Below are positions 9,414 through 17,912 of a DNA stretch of 43,581 nt, piece after piece. The number at the start of each line of letters is the position of its first letter. The stretch's first letter is position 1. The DNA comes from an uncultured Acidobacteriaceae bacterium (lineage in GTDB: Bacteria; Acidobacteriota; Terriglobia; Terriglobales; Acidobacteriaceae). The position numbers and the translations under genes were made by a program. The notes under the pieces are model-generated. The model saw only the letters and a list, made by a program, of their open reading frames with translations. It made no database searches and had not been told where the DNA came from. Location: assembly GCA_903911925.1 (NCBI GenBank), contig CAIWFH010000197.1:1-43581 (forward strand). The letters are read 5' to 3'.

Positions 9414-10079
9414 ATGCAGGATCTTTGGACACAGGTGGATCGCTATTTCGGCGACCTTCTAGCCCCCTCTGACGACAAATTGGAGTCGACGCTTGCGGCC
9501 AACAAAGAGGCCGGCCTTCCGTCGATTGACGTTTCACGGCTCCAGGGCAAGTTTCTGGAGTTGCTGGTGCGCATCTCGGGTGCTCGTCGCATCTTGGAGA
9601 TCGGCACTCTGGGCGGGTACAGCACCATTTGGATGGCGAGGGCTCTGCCCGAGGGTGGCCGCATCGTGACGCTTGAAGCCAAGCAGCGCCATGCCGAGGT
9701 GGCCCGGGCGAATCTTGAAAACGCCGGAGTGCTGGACCGCGTGGATCTGCGTCTTGCGCGGGCGATTGACAGCTTGCCAAAGCTCGAAGCTTCAGGCGCT
9801 GGGCCGTTTGATTTGATCTTCATCGACGCCGACAAACCCAGCAATCCCGAGTACCTGGCGTGGGCCTTGAAGCTGTCGCGTCCCGGCACAGTCATCGTGA
9901 CCGATAACGTAGTGCGCGAGGGCAAGGTCATTGATCCAGTGAGCGACGACAAGGACGTGCAGGGCACAAGGCGCTTTGCGGAGTTGCTGGCTGCGGAACC
10001 GCGGCTAAGCGCAACCGTACTGCAAACGGTGGGAACGAAGGGGTATGACGGGTTTGCGCTGGCCGTGGTGCTGCGGTAG
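9414..10079 (+). CDS. SAM-dependent O-methyltransferase
   Basis: A 221-residue class I methyltransferase of the catechol/caffeoyl-CoA O-methyltransferase family (Methyltransf_3). Visible are the SAM-binding motif ILEIGTLGGYSTIWMA, an acidic residue in IVTLEAK, the metal-binding DLIFIDADK and VTDNVVREGKV. It starts 18 bases after the polyprenyl synthase gene, with AGGCGG ahead of the ATG, so the two are likely co-transcribed. The substrate cannot be told from sequence. Coupling to quinone synthesis is tempting given the neighbour, but the family is usually not the quinone methyltransferase. Confidence 0.9.
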   Translation: MQDLWTQVDRYFGDLLAPSDDKLESTLAANKEAGLPSIDVSRLQGKFLELLVRISGARRILEIGTLGGYSTIWMARALPEGGRIVTLEAKQRHAEVARANLENAGVLDRVDLRLARAIDSLPKLEASGAGPFDLIFIDADKPSNPEYLAWALKLSRPGTVIVTDNVVREGKVIDPVSDDKDVQGTRRFAELLAAEPRLSATVLQTVGTKGYDGFALAVVLR

Positions 10080-10089
10080 TTCGGACTAC

Positions 10090-10326
10090 CTAAAGAAGAT
10101 CGATGATGTTCTGGACTGAGATTGAACGGGCATTCGCCACTTCGACCAGAATTCCGTGAAGGGTGCCGATCTTTAATGGGTCATGAAGCGGAATCGTAAT
10201 CAAATGGGCAGGCGGCCCCTCGTGAGAGAGCCTTACATGGCTCCCTTTCTGCCGAACGACTGTGTAATCAAGGTAGCTCAGGGCGCGAATCAATCGGTCA
10301 GCCGAGACGCTGCGCGGCGTTTTCAC
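10090..10326 (-). CDS. hicA: HicA/YcfA-type mRNA interferase toxin
   Basis: A 78-residue protein of the HicA fold (double-stranded RNA-binding-like). The core is visible: LDYTVVRQKGSHVRLSH with the catalytic His in GSH, then LITIPLHDPLKIGTLHGIL. The start is GTG at 10326, overlapping the stop of the upstream antitoxin gene by four bases (GTGA), which implies translational coupling. It converges with the O-methyltransferase gene ten bases away. It is predicted to cleave mRNA when unbound; intact motifs suggest a working toxin. Confidence 0.85.
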   Translation of the reverse strand: MKTPRSVSADRLIRALSYLDYTVVRQKGSHVRLSHEGPPAHLITIPLHDPLKIGTLHGILVEVANARSISVQNIIDLL

Positions 10327-10538
10327 GCCGCATCGACCAGGATCAATTCATCCTTCACGAAGTGCAACTGGATGAGCTTTGGACGGTCGGTCGTTCCGTC
10401 AAAGTGAAGGCTGGCCGCCTCTCTCACGTTTTCGCGCAAATCTTCCCATGTTTCGGCTTCCGTAAAAATGGCATGGCCCAGCGCCTTCGCTACGTAGCCG
10501 CCCTCTTCCGCCTCACGAACTTCAAAGACCAGTTCCAT
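10323..10538 (-). CDS. hicB: HicB-like antitoxin, short form
   Basis: A 71-residue protein with the partial RNase H-like HicB core (FEVREAEEGGYVAKALGHAI, then ETWEDLRENVREA). It stops without the C-terminal HTH or ribbon-helix-helix domain of classical HicB, so it probably cannot bind its own operator alone. Short proteins of this kind are often labelled 2-oxoisovalerate dehydrogenase in databases, which this sequence does not support. It precedes hicA with a four-base overlap, the antitoxin-first order. Confidence 0.78.
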   Translation of the reverse strand: MELVFEVREAEEGGYVAKALGHAIFTEAETWEDLRENVREAASLHFDGTTDRPKLIQLHFVKDELILVDAA

Positions 10539-10577
10539 GGAAAATAGAATAGCGGAACAAGCCGAATCTGTCTTGAC

Positions 10578-11018
10578 CTACCCCGTCGTGGGCTTCGATT
10601 CCGTCATCATCGCCCGCAAAGCAGCCGAGTACTTTTCCGGCAGGGGCTTCTTGTTCAACTGGTCGTCGCAGACAATATGCGTCGTTTCGCCTTCTGCCAG
10701 GAGCGCGGGCTCTTCTACCTCCGCAGTCCACCGCAAGATGCGGTACGCGAATTTGAGCAACGAGCCGCGCAGCAGGGCAGGGCGGGTCTCGATGAGAATC
10801 CTGTCGTCGTAGCGTGCCGGGGAGCGATAGCGGCAACTGGCCTCGGCGACAGGCAGGATGCACTGGTGCTCTTTTTCCAACTGGCTGTAGGCGAGGCCGA
10901 GAGAGCGGAGCAGTTCGACGCGGCCAATTTCAAACCAGACCAGGTAGTTGGCATAGTAGACAATGCCCATCTGGTCGGTTTCGGCGTAGCGGACGCGGAC
11001 TTCGGTAGTGACGGGCAT
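10578..11018 (-). CDS. Acyl-CoA thioesterase, YbgC/FadM-like hotdog fold
   Basis: A 146-residue single hotdog domain. The active-site region RYAETDQMGIVYYANYLVWF has the Asp expected of the 4-hydroxybenzoyl-CoA thioesterase-like family. Members hydrolyse short or medium acyl-CoAs, and some associate with the Tol-Pal envelope system. It lies 173 bases downstream of rseP on the same strand, with a heptamer repeat element filling the gap. No Shine-Dalgarno sequence is visible; GAACTGAGAACTG occupies that position. The substrate is not predictable. Confidence 0.88.
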   Translation of the reverse strand: MPVTTEVRVRYAETDQMGIVYYANYLVWFEIGRVELLRSLGLAYSQLEKEHQCILPVAEASCRYRSPARYDDRILIETRPALLRGSLLKFAYRILRWTAEVEEPALLAEGETTHIVCDDQLNKKPLPEKYSAALRAMMTESKPTTG

Positions 11019-11025
11019 GAAGGAC

Positions 11026-11189
11026 AGTTCTCAGTTCCTAGTTCTCAGTTCGCAGTCGGCAGCCTGGGGGCAGTTTGCATGAACGGGAAATCTCAGGCTG
11101 TCGTTCTTGGTTCGCAGTTTTCTGCAAAACTACGCTGGACAAATGCAGGCCGGGAAGCTGAAAACTGTGAACCAAGAACTGAGAACTGC
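11026..11189. repeat. Heptamer inverted-repeat element, thioesterase-rseP gap
   Basis: The left arm is four AGTTCNN heptamers from 11026 plus a degenerate fifth. The right arm is GAACCAA-GAACTGA-GAACTGC at 11169-11189. CAGTTCTCAGTTC at 11025-11037 is an exact reverse complement of 11176-11188. A second nested pair, 11104-11122 with 11160-11178, matches at 18 of 19 positions, so alternative hairpins are possible. It fills the gap between rseP and the thioesterase gene. Confidence 0.88.
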
Positions 11190-11191
11190 TC

Positions 11192-12562
11192 TTACTGTTT
11201 CAGGTGCGTGAAGATGGGCAGTTTGGTGACGTCGTTGAAGATGACGAAGGCGAAGAAGGCCAGCAGAACCACAAACGCAGCCTGATAGATGCGCTCCTTG
11301 ATGTTGATGCCGATGTCGCGGCGCAGAGCGCCCTCAATCATAAGCAGCAAGATCATGCCGCCGTCGAGGATGGGAAACGGGAGCAGGTTGAGGATGCCCA
11401 GGTTGAGGCTGATTTCAGCAGCCAAGCCGAACTTGGGGAACCAGCCCTTCATCTCGGCCGCTTCGCCTGCCATGCGGGCGATTCCCACCGGACCGGAAAG
11501 CTGCGAAACAGAAACGCGGTGCGTGAAAATCCGCTGCAAAACCTCGACGATGAGAAATGAGTTGTCGGCGCAAAAGGCGGTGGACTTGCTGAATGCCTTG
11601 TTCAGGGGCAGCGGGTCAGCATGCACCGGCGTCGCCACGCTCTGGAAGCCCATCTTATAGCCCGTATCCAGCACGGCGGGGTGAATCACCATGGGATCGA
11701 GCAGGGCGCCTTTGCGCACCACCGCGAGCGTAACCGGCTTGCCTTTTCCCTCTTGCAGGTAGGCAAGCAGCGACGAAACGGCGTGGAAAGGATGGCCGTC
11801 CACGGACTGAATCGAGTCGCCGGCGCGCAGGCCGGCCTGGTCGGCGGGCGAACCCTGCTGCACCATCTGGACGCCGATGGGTCCGGAGAGATATTGCGGC
11901 AGCATGCCTGCCAGGTCGTCGCCCTTCGGATCGGCGGGAACGTGCAGCGCCAGGGGCAGCGTTGTGCCGCCGCGATCCACGGTGACAGAAATGGTCTGGT
12001 TGGGGTTCAGATTGGACTGGGCGTAGACCTTGTCCCAGCTGGGATTGTCTTCCGTGTCGAAATGGCGAATGATGTCGCCGGGCGCAATGCCTGCCTGCGC
12101 CGCAGCGGAGCCGGGAACCACCCACTCGACTGTCGTGTCTTTCACTTCAACGGCTGGAACTTCGTTGATCCAGCTGAAGTAAATAATCATCAGGACAAAT
12201 GCCAGGATAAAGTTGGCAACCGGTCCGGCGAGACCGATGAGCATCCGCTGCCATCGGGGATGCGATGTAAAGGCGCCGGGGTCTTCGATCGGCGCTATGT
12301 TGGCGGTGCCGGAAGCGGCGTCGCCGATCTCGCTGAAGTTTTCGCCGGTCATTTTGACAAAGCCGCCCAGGGGAAGCAGGCAAACTTTGTAGTCGGTTTC
12401 TCCGTATTTGAAGCCGAAAAGCCGCGGTCCAAAGCCGAACGAGAACGCCTCGACGCGCACCTTGAGTAGCTTGGCGACTGCAAAGTGGCCAAACTCGTGG
12501 ACCACGACCATTACGCCGACAAGGACGATGAATGCGGCGGCAGAGACAAGAAATTCATGCAT
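11192..12562 (-). CDS. rseP: Site-2 protease RseP (RIP metalloprotease)
   Basis: An intramembrane zinc protease that cleaves anti-sigma factors and signal-peptide remnants in the inner membrane. The 456-residue protein has HEFGHF in the first membrane helix (zinc ligands and catalytic Glu), then GGFVKMTGE, two PDZ domains (about residues 135-205 and 210-285; GSAAAQAGIAPGD and GSPADQAGLRAGD), and the C-terminal LLPFPILDGG motif giving the third zinc ligand, followed by membrane helices. It ends the uppS-cdsA-dxr-rseP cluster, an order conserved in many bacteria. A repeat element follows its stop. Confidence 0.96.
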   Translation of the reverse strand: MHEFLVSAAAFIVLVGVMVVVHEFGHFAVAKLLKVRVEAFSFGFGPRLFGFKYGETDYKVCLLPLGGFVKMTGENFSEIGDAASGTANIAPIEDPGAFTSHPRWQRMLIGLAGPVANFILAFVLMIIYFSWINEVPAVEVKDTTVEWVVPGSAAAQAGIAPGDIIRHFDTEDNPSWDKVYAQSNLNPNQTISVTVDRGGTTLPLALHVPADPKGDDLAGMLPQYLSGPIGVQMVQQGSPADQAGLRAGDSIQSVDGHPFHAVSSLLAYLQEGKGKPVTLAVVRKGALLDPMVIHPAVLDTGYKMGFQSVATPVHADPLPLNKAFSKSTAFCADNSFLIVEVLQRIFTHRVSVSQLSGPVGIARMAGEAAEMKGWFPKFGLAAEISLNLGILNLLPFPILDGGMILLLMIEGALRRDIGINIKERIYQAAFVVLLAFFAFVIFNDVTKLPIFTHLKQ

Positions 12563-12619
12563 ATATTTTCGGTTCTTCCCTTTACATGGCGCGCTGCGAC
12601 CGACCTGCGTCCCTGAAGC

Positions 12620-13774
12620 CTATGCGAGCAGCGCATGAGCCATTTGACGCGCCTCCCGGTCAGCGGCGAGCACCTCCGCAATGGTGGCGGGGTGCGCCTC
12701 CGGCGTGGCAGCGAGCACCTTCTCAATTGTACGCGGGATGCCCATGAAGGAGATTTGACGGGCCAGGAAGGCCTCGACAGCCACCTCGTCGGCCGCATTG
12801 AGGGCGATGCAGTGGGCTCCTCCCTTCTCTGCGGCCTCATAGGCGAGGCGCAGGCAGGGGAAACGTTCAAAATCGGGCGGCTCGAAATCCAGGTGGCGCA
12901 AGGAGGCCAGATCAAAGGTGAGCATGGAGGCCGGGCGCTCAGGGTAAGCCAGGGCGTAGAGAATTGGCAGGCGCATGTCGGTGACCGAGATCTGCGCCAG
13001 AATCGAGCCGTCAACGTATTCCACCAGCGAGTGAACAGTTGATTGGGGATGGACGGTGACTTTGACCTGGGAGGGAGCCACGTCGAAGAGCCGGCATGCC
13101 TCAATGATTTCAAGGCCCTTGTTTAACATTGACGCCGAGTCGATGGTAATGCGGCGGCCCATCACCCAGGTGGGGTGCTTCAGCGCCTGCTCGGGAGTGA
13201 TGGTGGCAAACTGATCCAGCGGAAGCTGCCGGAAGGGCCCGCCGGAGGCTGTGAGCCAGATGGTCTTGACTTCAGCGTGGGCGCCCACGCGCAGGCACTG
13301 GTGGACGGCGTTGTGCTCGCTGTCAATGGGCAGGATGGGGACATTGCGCTGGCGCGCGGCCGCTGTGAGGATTTCTCCCGCCGCCACCATGCACTCCTTG
13401 TTGGCCAGGCCAACAGGCTTTCCAGCCAGGATTGCAGCATGGGTGGCTTCAAGGCCGGCTACACCGACAATGGCCGAAACCACAAAGTCAACCTGAGGCA
13501 GCGTGGCACAGGCAACGGTGCCTTCAGTGCCGTAAACGACCTCGATGCCGACGACGCCAGCCTGCAGCAGGCGAAGAGACAGGTCCGCCGCCAGTTCTTC
13601 AGTGGCCAAGGAAACAATCTGCGGCCGCCAGCGGACTGTTTGCGCAAAGGCTTCATCGAGATTGCGCCCGGCGGCCAGCGCGGCCACCTGGTAGCGCTCA
13701 GGGAACTGCTCGACGATGGAAAGGGTGCTTTGGCCGATGGAACCGGTGGAACCGAGAATGGCTAGTCGTTTCAA
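12620..13774 (-). CDS. dxr: 1-deoxy-D-xylulose 5-phosphate reductoisomerase
   Basis: Converts DXP to MEP with NADPH, the first committed step of the non-mevalonate isoprenoid pathway. The 384-residue protein shows the NADPH-binding GSTGSIGQSTL at the N-terminus, the metal and substrate region LPIDSEHNAVHQCL, TASGGPFR, and the conserved HPTWVMGRRITIDSASMLNKG segment. The start is TTG (MKRLAILGSTG). It sits between cdsA and rseP. Its product feeds both polyprenyl synthases in the window and the adjacent UppS. Confidence 0.97.
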   Translation of the reverse strand: MKRLAILGSTGSIGQSTLSIVEQFPERYQVAALAAGRNLDEAFAQTVRWRPQIVSLATEELAADLSLRLLQAGVVGIEVVYGTEGTVACATLPQVDFVVSAIVGVAGLEATHAAILAGKPVGLANKECMVAAGEILTAAARQRNVPILPIDSEHNAVHQCLRVGAHAEVKTIWLTASGGPFRQLPLDQFATITPEQALKHPTWVMGRRITIDSASMLNKGLEIIEACRLFDVAPSQVKVTVHPQSTVHSLVEYVDGSILAQISVTDMRLPILYALAYPERPASMLTFDLASLRHLDFEPPDFERFPCLRLAYEAAEKGGAHCIALNAADEVAVEAFLARQISFMGIPRTIEKVLAATPEAHPATIAEVLAADREARQMAHALLA

Positions 13775-13863
13775 TGTATTTTCTGCTTGCCTCTGGCTTT
13801 AATTATCGCCCGGCTGAGCAGCCATGAGGTGAGCGCGTCTCAAACTCACTTTGGAAGGAACCC

Positions 13864-14694
13864 TCAAAACCGCATGTGAATGAGTTGCGCGTACCAAAGG
13901 GCCGGTGCGGCCAGCAGCAGCGCGTCAATGCGGTCAAGCACTCCGCCGTGACCGGGCAGCAGGGTCCCGGAGTCCTTGACTCCCGCCGAACGCTTGAGGC
14001 CTGACTCAGCCAGATCGCCCACTTGAGCAGCGAGGTTGACCACCACGGCGAGGCCCAGCCAATACCAGACGCCTTCCGGGAACGAAAGCCTGGCCGAATC
14101 CCACGTTTCAAGCATCGAAGCCAAGCCAATGAGGCCTCCGGCCACCAGCAGGCTGCCGGCCATGGAGCCCAGCGTCCCCTCCCATGTCTTGTTGGGGCTA
14201 AGCCTGGGTATCAGCTTGTGTTTGCCCCATTGGCGGCCAATGTAGAGGGCAGCGATGTCTCCAGCCCAGACCACGCACAGCAGAAAAGTAATCAGGGAGG
14301 GCCCGTTTGCTTCATCGTGCAGCGCCGGGAGGGCAAGCAAAGTGAATCCCGTATAGAACAGGCAGAAAATGGCGACTGCGATGTCCGGCATCATCCGCTC
14401 GACAGGCGAACTGAAGGTGCAGAAAACCAGCAGAGCCAGGCTGAGCATGCCGAGAATTGTCGTGGACTGGTCGGGCCACTCAAAATTACCGGCAAACAGG
14501 AGTATGATCGCCAGCAGTACCGCGATGCGCGATGGTTTGGCCCCGCCGATTTCTGCCATGCCCAGAAACTCCCAGGCAGCAAGAGCGGCCACACCCGCAG
14601 TGGCCAGCATGAACACCCAATGCCAGCGCGGCCCCATAAACACCAGGGCCAAGACCAGCGGAATGAGTATGACAGCGGTAATGACTCGTTTCAT
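13864..14694 (-). CDS. cdsA: Phosphatidate cytidylyltransferase
   Basis: Makes CDP-diacylglycerol from phosphatidate and CTP for phospholipid synthesis; an integral membrane enzyme. The 276-residue protein has repeated hydrophobic segments. Its C-terminal family signature is visible as KRSAGVKDSGTLLPGHGGVLDRIDALL. The start at 14694 (MKRVITAVILIPLVL) is chosen because the longer frame up to 14856 would overlap uppS with an Arg-rich, non-family extension. It is downstream of uppS by 74 bases. Confidence 0.95.
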   Translation of the reverse strand: MKRVITAVILIPLVLALVFMGPRWHWVFMLATAGVAALAAWEFLGMAEIGGAKPSRIAVLLAIILLFAGNFEWPDQSTTILGMLSLALLVFCTFSSPVERMMPDIAVAIFCLFYTGFTLLALPALHDEANGPSLITFLLCVVWAGDIAALYIGRQWGKHKLIPRLSPNKTWEGTLGSMAGSLLVAGGLIGLASMLETWDSARLSFPEGVWYWLGLAVVVNLAAQVGDLAESGLKRSAGVKDSGTLLPGHGGVLDRIDALLLAAPALWYAQLIHMRF

Positions 14695-14768
14695 TCTTGG
14701 GATGAGGATACACCGCCGGGGGTGAGTCTGGTGGCAAGCCTCAGGGCGCCGAGGTAGCGAAGCGGCAA

Positions 14769-15602
14769 TTACCCGGCTACGATCTTGACCCGTTCGGCCT
14801 CTTCGTCCACTTCGCCGGAGGCCTCGCCCAGCCCGCCGTAGCGGCGTTCGCGGCACTGGAAGTCGGCAATGGCCTCAAGCAGGTGAATGCCCCGGAAATC
14901 AGGCCAAAGGCGCTCGGTCACGAAGATCTCGGTATAGGCAATCTGCCACAGCAGGTAATTTGAGATGCGCATCTCGCCCGAGGTGCGGATGAGCAGGTCA
15001 GGGTCGGGCATGTGCGCGGTATAGAGATGGCGGTGAATGTCTTGCTCGGTAATGCGGTCGGGACTGAGGTGGCCGGATCTTATCTCGGCAGCCAGCCCGC
15101 GGAAGGCGTCTACCATCTCTGAGCGGCCGCCGTAGTTGAGGGCCAGGGTGAGGGTGGTGCCGGTGTTGCGGGCGGTGGCGTCCTCGGCCCAGCGCATCTT
15201 TTCCTGCACCTCGGCGGGCAGTTCATGGGTGCGCCCGATGTACTTCATGCGGACATTGTTGTCCATCATGCGCTGCAGGTTGCTCTCGAGATAGGTCTTG
15301 AGCAGGCGCATGAGGAAGTTGACTTCGGCACGGGGGCGGCGCAGATTATTTTCAAGTGAAAACGCATAAAGCGTGAGCCATGGCAGGCCGATGCGCGACG
15401 CGGTTTCAGTTACCAGCTGCACGGCATTGGCGCCCTGCTGGTGGCCCAGGAAACGCTTGAGCGACCGATGACCGGCCCAGCGGCCATTTCCGTCCATGAT
15501 GATGGCCACGTGCTGCGGCAGCCGCTCGGGTTTCAGCGACGCATAGACTGTACGCTCTTCCGGGGTCAAATCGTGGATGCGCAGCGTGCCAGAAGGAAAC
15601 AA
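14769..15602 (-). CDS. uppS: Undecaprenyl (isoprenyl) diphosphate synthase
   Basis: Condenses IPP units onto farnesyl diphosphate to make the lipid carrier for peptidoglycan. The 277-residue protein has the signature IIMDGNGRWA with its catalytic Asp, the GHQQGANA region, LYAFSLENNLRRP, and the C-terminal DLLIRTSGEMRISNYLLWQ and ERRYGG. The start appears to be TTG at 15602, giving about 20 residues before the family core. It heads the uppS-cdsA-dxr-rseP cluster. Its allylic substrate could come from the ispA product in this window. Confidence 0.97.
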   Translation of the reverse strand: MFPSGTLRIHDLTPEERTVYASLKPERLPQHVAIIMDGNGRWAGHRSLKRFLGHQQGANAVQLVTETASRIGLPWLTLYAFSLENNLRRPRAEVNFLMRLLKTYLESNLQRMMDNNVRMKYIGRTHELPAEVQEKMRWAEDATARNTGTTLTLALNYGGRSEMVDAFRGLAAEIRSGHLSPDRITEQDIHRHLYTAHMPDPDLLIRTSGEMRISNYLLWQIAYTEIFVTERLWPDFRGIHLLEAIADFQCRERRYGGLGEASGEVDEEAERVKIVAG

Positions 15603-15898
15603 AGAACTCGCCTCTACCTTGCTTTCAGGTTTCCAGGTTCGGGCCCAGGGAACACCCAGAATCCACGCTCAAAAAGAGCATCTGTTCCGGCGATTCCGGG
15701 GCAAATTCAGCCGCAGGCCTGTCCACCCTTGCCCCACGATCGCCTTGGGCGGTGAGCAAAGGTGTCGCACAATCGACCGTAGCACATGCGCCTGAGCCCC
15801 GCAATCGCCGCGCTTCCAGGCTGAAGGAGATGCAAAGAACCGTAGACCGCGCCGGCGGCCCACCAGGGCCGCGCGGCCTTAAACCGTCAGTTGTCCGT

Positions 15899-16435
15899 CT
15901 AAGCGGTCCGCTTGTGTCCGGTTGCCAGATCGCGAACCTGACCGGCCAGTAGCGTCCGATGCAGAGAATCCAGATGCGGGAGCAGGGCGGCAATCTCGGC
16001 AAGGAACGGGTCGCCCAAAATCGCAGCGATCTCTTCTTCGCGGCGGCTACGCGAGTCCCTGACCAATTGGCAGACGTCCACCTCAAGCGCCGCGGCCAGA
16101 CGCTCAAGGGAACCGAGGGTCGGGATGGCTTTGCCGTTTTCGATCTTTGAGATGTACGTGCGGGGTACCTGCATGCGGCCGGCCAATTGGCGCTGGCTCA
16201 GGTGGCGAGCCTTGCGGATGTCGCGCACCTGCCCGGCAACCTGCAGACCGGCCTCGGTGGCGGGCTCAACCGCATGAATGCCCACGGCAACCGGACTCGC
16301 TATTGCGGGCTCCTCAACGTCGAGGGGCTTGTGGCATTTTCTGCAAAGTGAGCTGATTGTCCTGTACTGCACCAACTTGCAGTAATCACAGCGCACTACT
16401 TCGCGTGTATCCACGCTTACCAGGGTGGTAGCCAT
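15899..16435 (-). CDS. XRE-family regulator with N-terminal zinc ribbon
   Basis: A 178-residue protein. The N-terminus has a four-cysteine ribbon, CDYCK and CRKCHK separated by about 12 residues. A helix-turn-helix domain follows at about residues 66-122 (VRDIRKARHLSQRQLAGRM, VPRTYISKIENGKAIPTLGS), typical of the XRE/Cro type. A charged helical tail ends the protein. I chose the ATG at 16435; a longer frame to 16546 would run back into a candidate promoter. It is divergent from the HD-domain gene. The target and signal are unknown; zinc or redox sensing through the ribbon is speculation. Confidence 0.82.
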   Translation of the reverse strand: MATTLVSVDTREVVRCDYCKLVQYRTISSLCRKCHKPLDVEEPAIASPVAVGIHAVEPATEAGLQVAGQVRDIRKARHLSQRQLAGRMQVPRTYISKIENGKAIPTLGSLERLAAALEVDVCQLVRDSRSRREEEIAAILGDPFLAEIAALLPHLDSLHRTLLAGQVRDLATGHKRTA

Positions 16436-16517
16436 CGGCTGTGTGCGGAGTGCCAGAGCATGGTCTCCGGGGTGCAATTTTGCACCGCGATATTTGGTAC
16501 TTTCGGGGAATTGAACC

Positions 16518-16546
16518 ATAATTGTCAAGTACAAACTTAGGGTCAA
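16518..16546 (-). promoter_or_regulatory. Candidate promoter of the zinc-ribbon XRE gene
   Basis: Reading the reverse strand, TTGACC (16541-16546) and AATTAT (16518-16523) are separated by exactly 17 bases. The implied transcript starts near 16511, about 75 bases before the ATG at 16435. This supports the shorter start, since the longer frame would begin inside the promoter. It is a consensus match only. Confidence 0.4.
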
Positions 16547-16607
16547 ACCAAAGATTCACCCATCATACCCGGAGAAACCGGACAAATCACGAACCAAATG
16601 CAGCAAC

Positions 16608-17255
16608 ATGGAGTTAAAAGAAATTATGGATACCGAGGACAGTTTCATGCAGCAACCTGAAAATGCGAACTACGGCCGCCAGCAAGCCTGGCAATTGCTG
16701 ACCGAATGGACCGCTGGCGAAAGCCTGCGCAAGCATGCGCTGGCCGTTGAGATTTGCGTTACCGCCTGCGGCGAAGCCGAAGCCGACCGGCTCGGCCTCA
16801 GCGGCGCCGAGCGGGATTCGCTGATCGGGCTCTACTCGACCACCGCGCTTTTGCACGACTTTGACTACGAGCGCCACCCGACGGCCGCCGAGCATCCGTT
16901 TGTCGGGGTGCGCGAGTTGGAGCGGCTGGGCTGGCCCGTGGAGCTTCGCACCGCAATCCTGGGCCATGCGCAATACTCCGGCGTGCAGCGGGTTACGCAT
17001 CTGGACAAGTCGCTGTTTGCCTGCGACGAATTGGCCGGCTTTCTAACCGCCTGTGCGCTGGTGAAGCCAACCAAGGCCATTGCCGACGTGGAAGTGGCAA
17101 GCGTGAGAAAGAAGATGAAAGACAAGGCCTTTGCCCGCGCTGTCAACCGCGAAGACATCATTCAGGGCGCGGCTGAGCTTGGTGTTGAACTGGACGCGCA
17201 CATCGGGTTCTGCCTGGAAGCGATGAAAAGGCACGCCACGGAGATCGGGTTGTAA
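16608..17255 (+). CDS. HD-domain phosphohydrolase
   Basis: A 215-residue protein. An HD-superfamily metal site is visible: His43 in RKHALAVE, His83-Asp84 in LLHDFDYERHP, His120 in LGHAQYSG and Asp140 in ACDELAGF. Single-domain HD proteins of this type hydrolyse nucleotides or other phosphate esters; the substrate is unknown. It is divergent from the XRE regulator, which may control it. The first ATG (16608) is used; MDTEDSF at 16626 or MQQPEN at 16647 are alternative starts. Confidence 0.85.
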   Translation: MELKEIMDTEDSFMQQPENANYGRQQAWQLLTEWTAGESLRKHALAVEICVTACGEAEADRLGLSGAERDSLIGLYSTTALLHDFDYERHPTAAEHPFVGVRELERLGWPVELRTAILGHAQYSGVQRVTHLDKSLFACDELAGFLTACALVKPTKAIADVEVASVRKKMKDKAFARAVNREDIIQGAAELGVELDAHIGFCLEAMKRHATEIGL

Positions 17256-17328
17256 ATCGCGGGTTGCGCGGGCTTGAGCGCCGTGACAGGATGAAGTGAG
17301 TACACTTGCGGCGCACCACCCAAACACC

Positions 17329-17781
17329 ATGCCTGCTCTCATTGAACCCAAAGCCGAGCCTGAAGAACAACCCCAGCCGCGGGCGGTAGATGGCGCCACC
17401 CTGCCCCTGAAGAAGAAGCGGGTTAAAAAGCACGAGCACCTCCGCGCCGAATGGGTCTCGTGGTGGCCGGTGGCCGCGGGCTTTCTGCTGGGCCTTTTTT
17501 CTCCGCAGTTGAGTTCTTTGGCGGCATCTTACGGCCCCTGGGGCATGCGGATCGTGTTTCCCCTGGTGCTGCTCTCAGGGCTGCACGAGACAGGCTTCAG
17601 CGATGAACTGACGCGCACCCTACCGCAGATCATGCTCTTTCTCCAGTTCCCGCTGGAGGGGCTGCTCACCATGTTGACGCTGAATCGGAGCGGCAAGCTT
17701 TCCGGCGCGCTGGGACAACTGGTGTTTCTTCATGGCGTGTGCGTGCTGGTGCTGTGGATGGTGGCCGGCGGAACGAAGTAA
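17329..17781 (+). CDS. Hypothetical membrane protein
   Basis: A 150-residue protein with an acidic then strongly basic N-terminus (KPEAEPEEQ-like, then LPLKKKRVKKHEH). Three to four hydrophobic segments follow: WWPVAAGFLLGLF, MRIVFPLVLLSG, IMLFLQFPLEGLLTMLTL and FLHGVCVLVLWMVAGG. The basic patch before the first helix predicts a cytoplasmic N-terminus. I chose the ATG at 17329 over a GTG at 17296. It follows the HD gene on the same strand. I do not recognise a family. Confidence 0.65.
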   Translation: MPALIEPKAEPEEQPQPRAVDGATLPLKKKRVKKHEHLRAEWVSWWPVAAGFLLGLFSPQLSSLAASYGPWGMRIVFPLVLLSGLHETGFSDELTRTLPQIMLFLQFPLEGLLTMLTLNRSGKLSGALGQLVFLHGVCVLVLWMVAGGTK

Positions 17782-17912
17782 CTCAGGCGCGGTTTTGCCG
17801 ACCGGCCAGAGCGGATCGACCTGATCCACTGGCATTCCGACGCGATTCCAAGCTACGATAGGGCTTTCAGCCGGGCAATACCGCACGCGGTCAATTGCCT
17901 AGGGAGCTCTCC

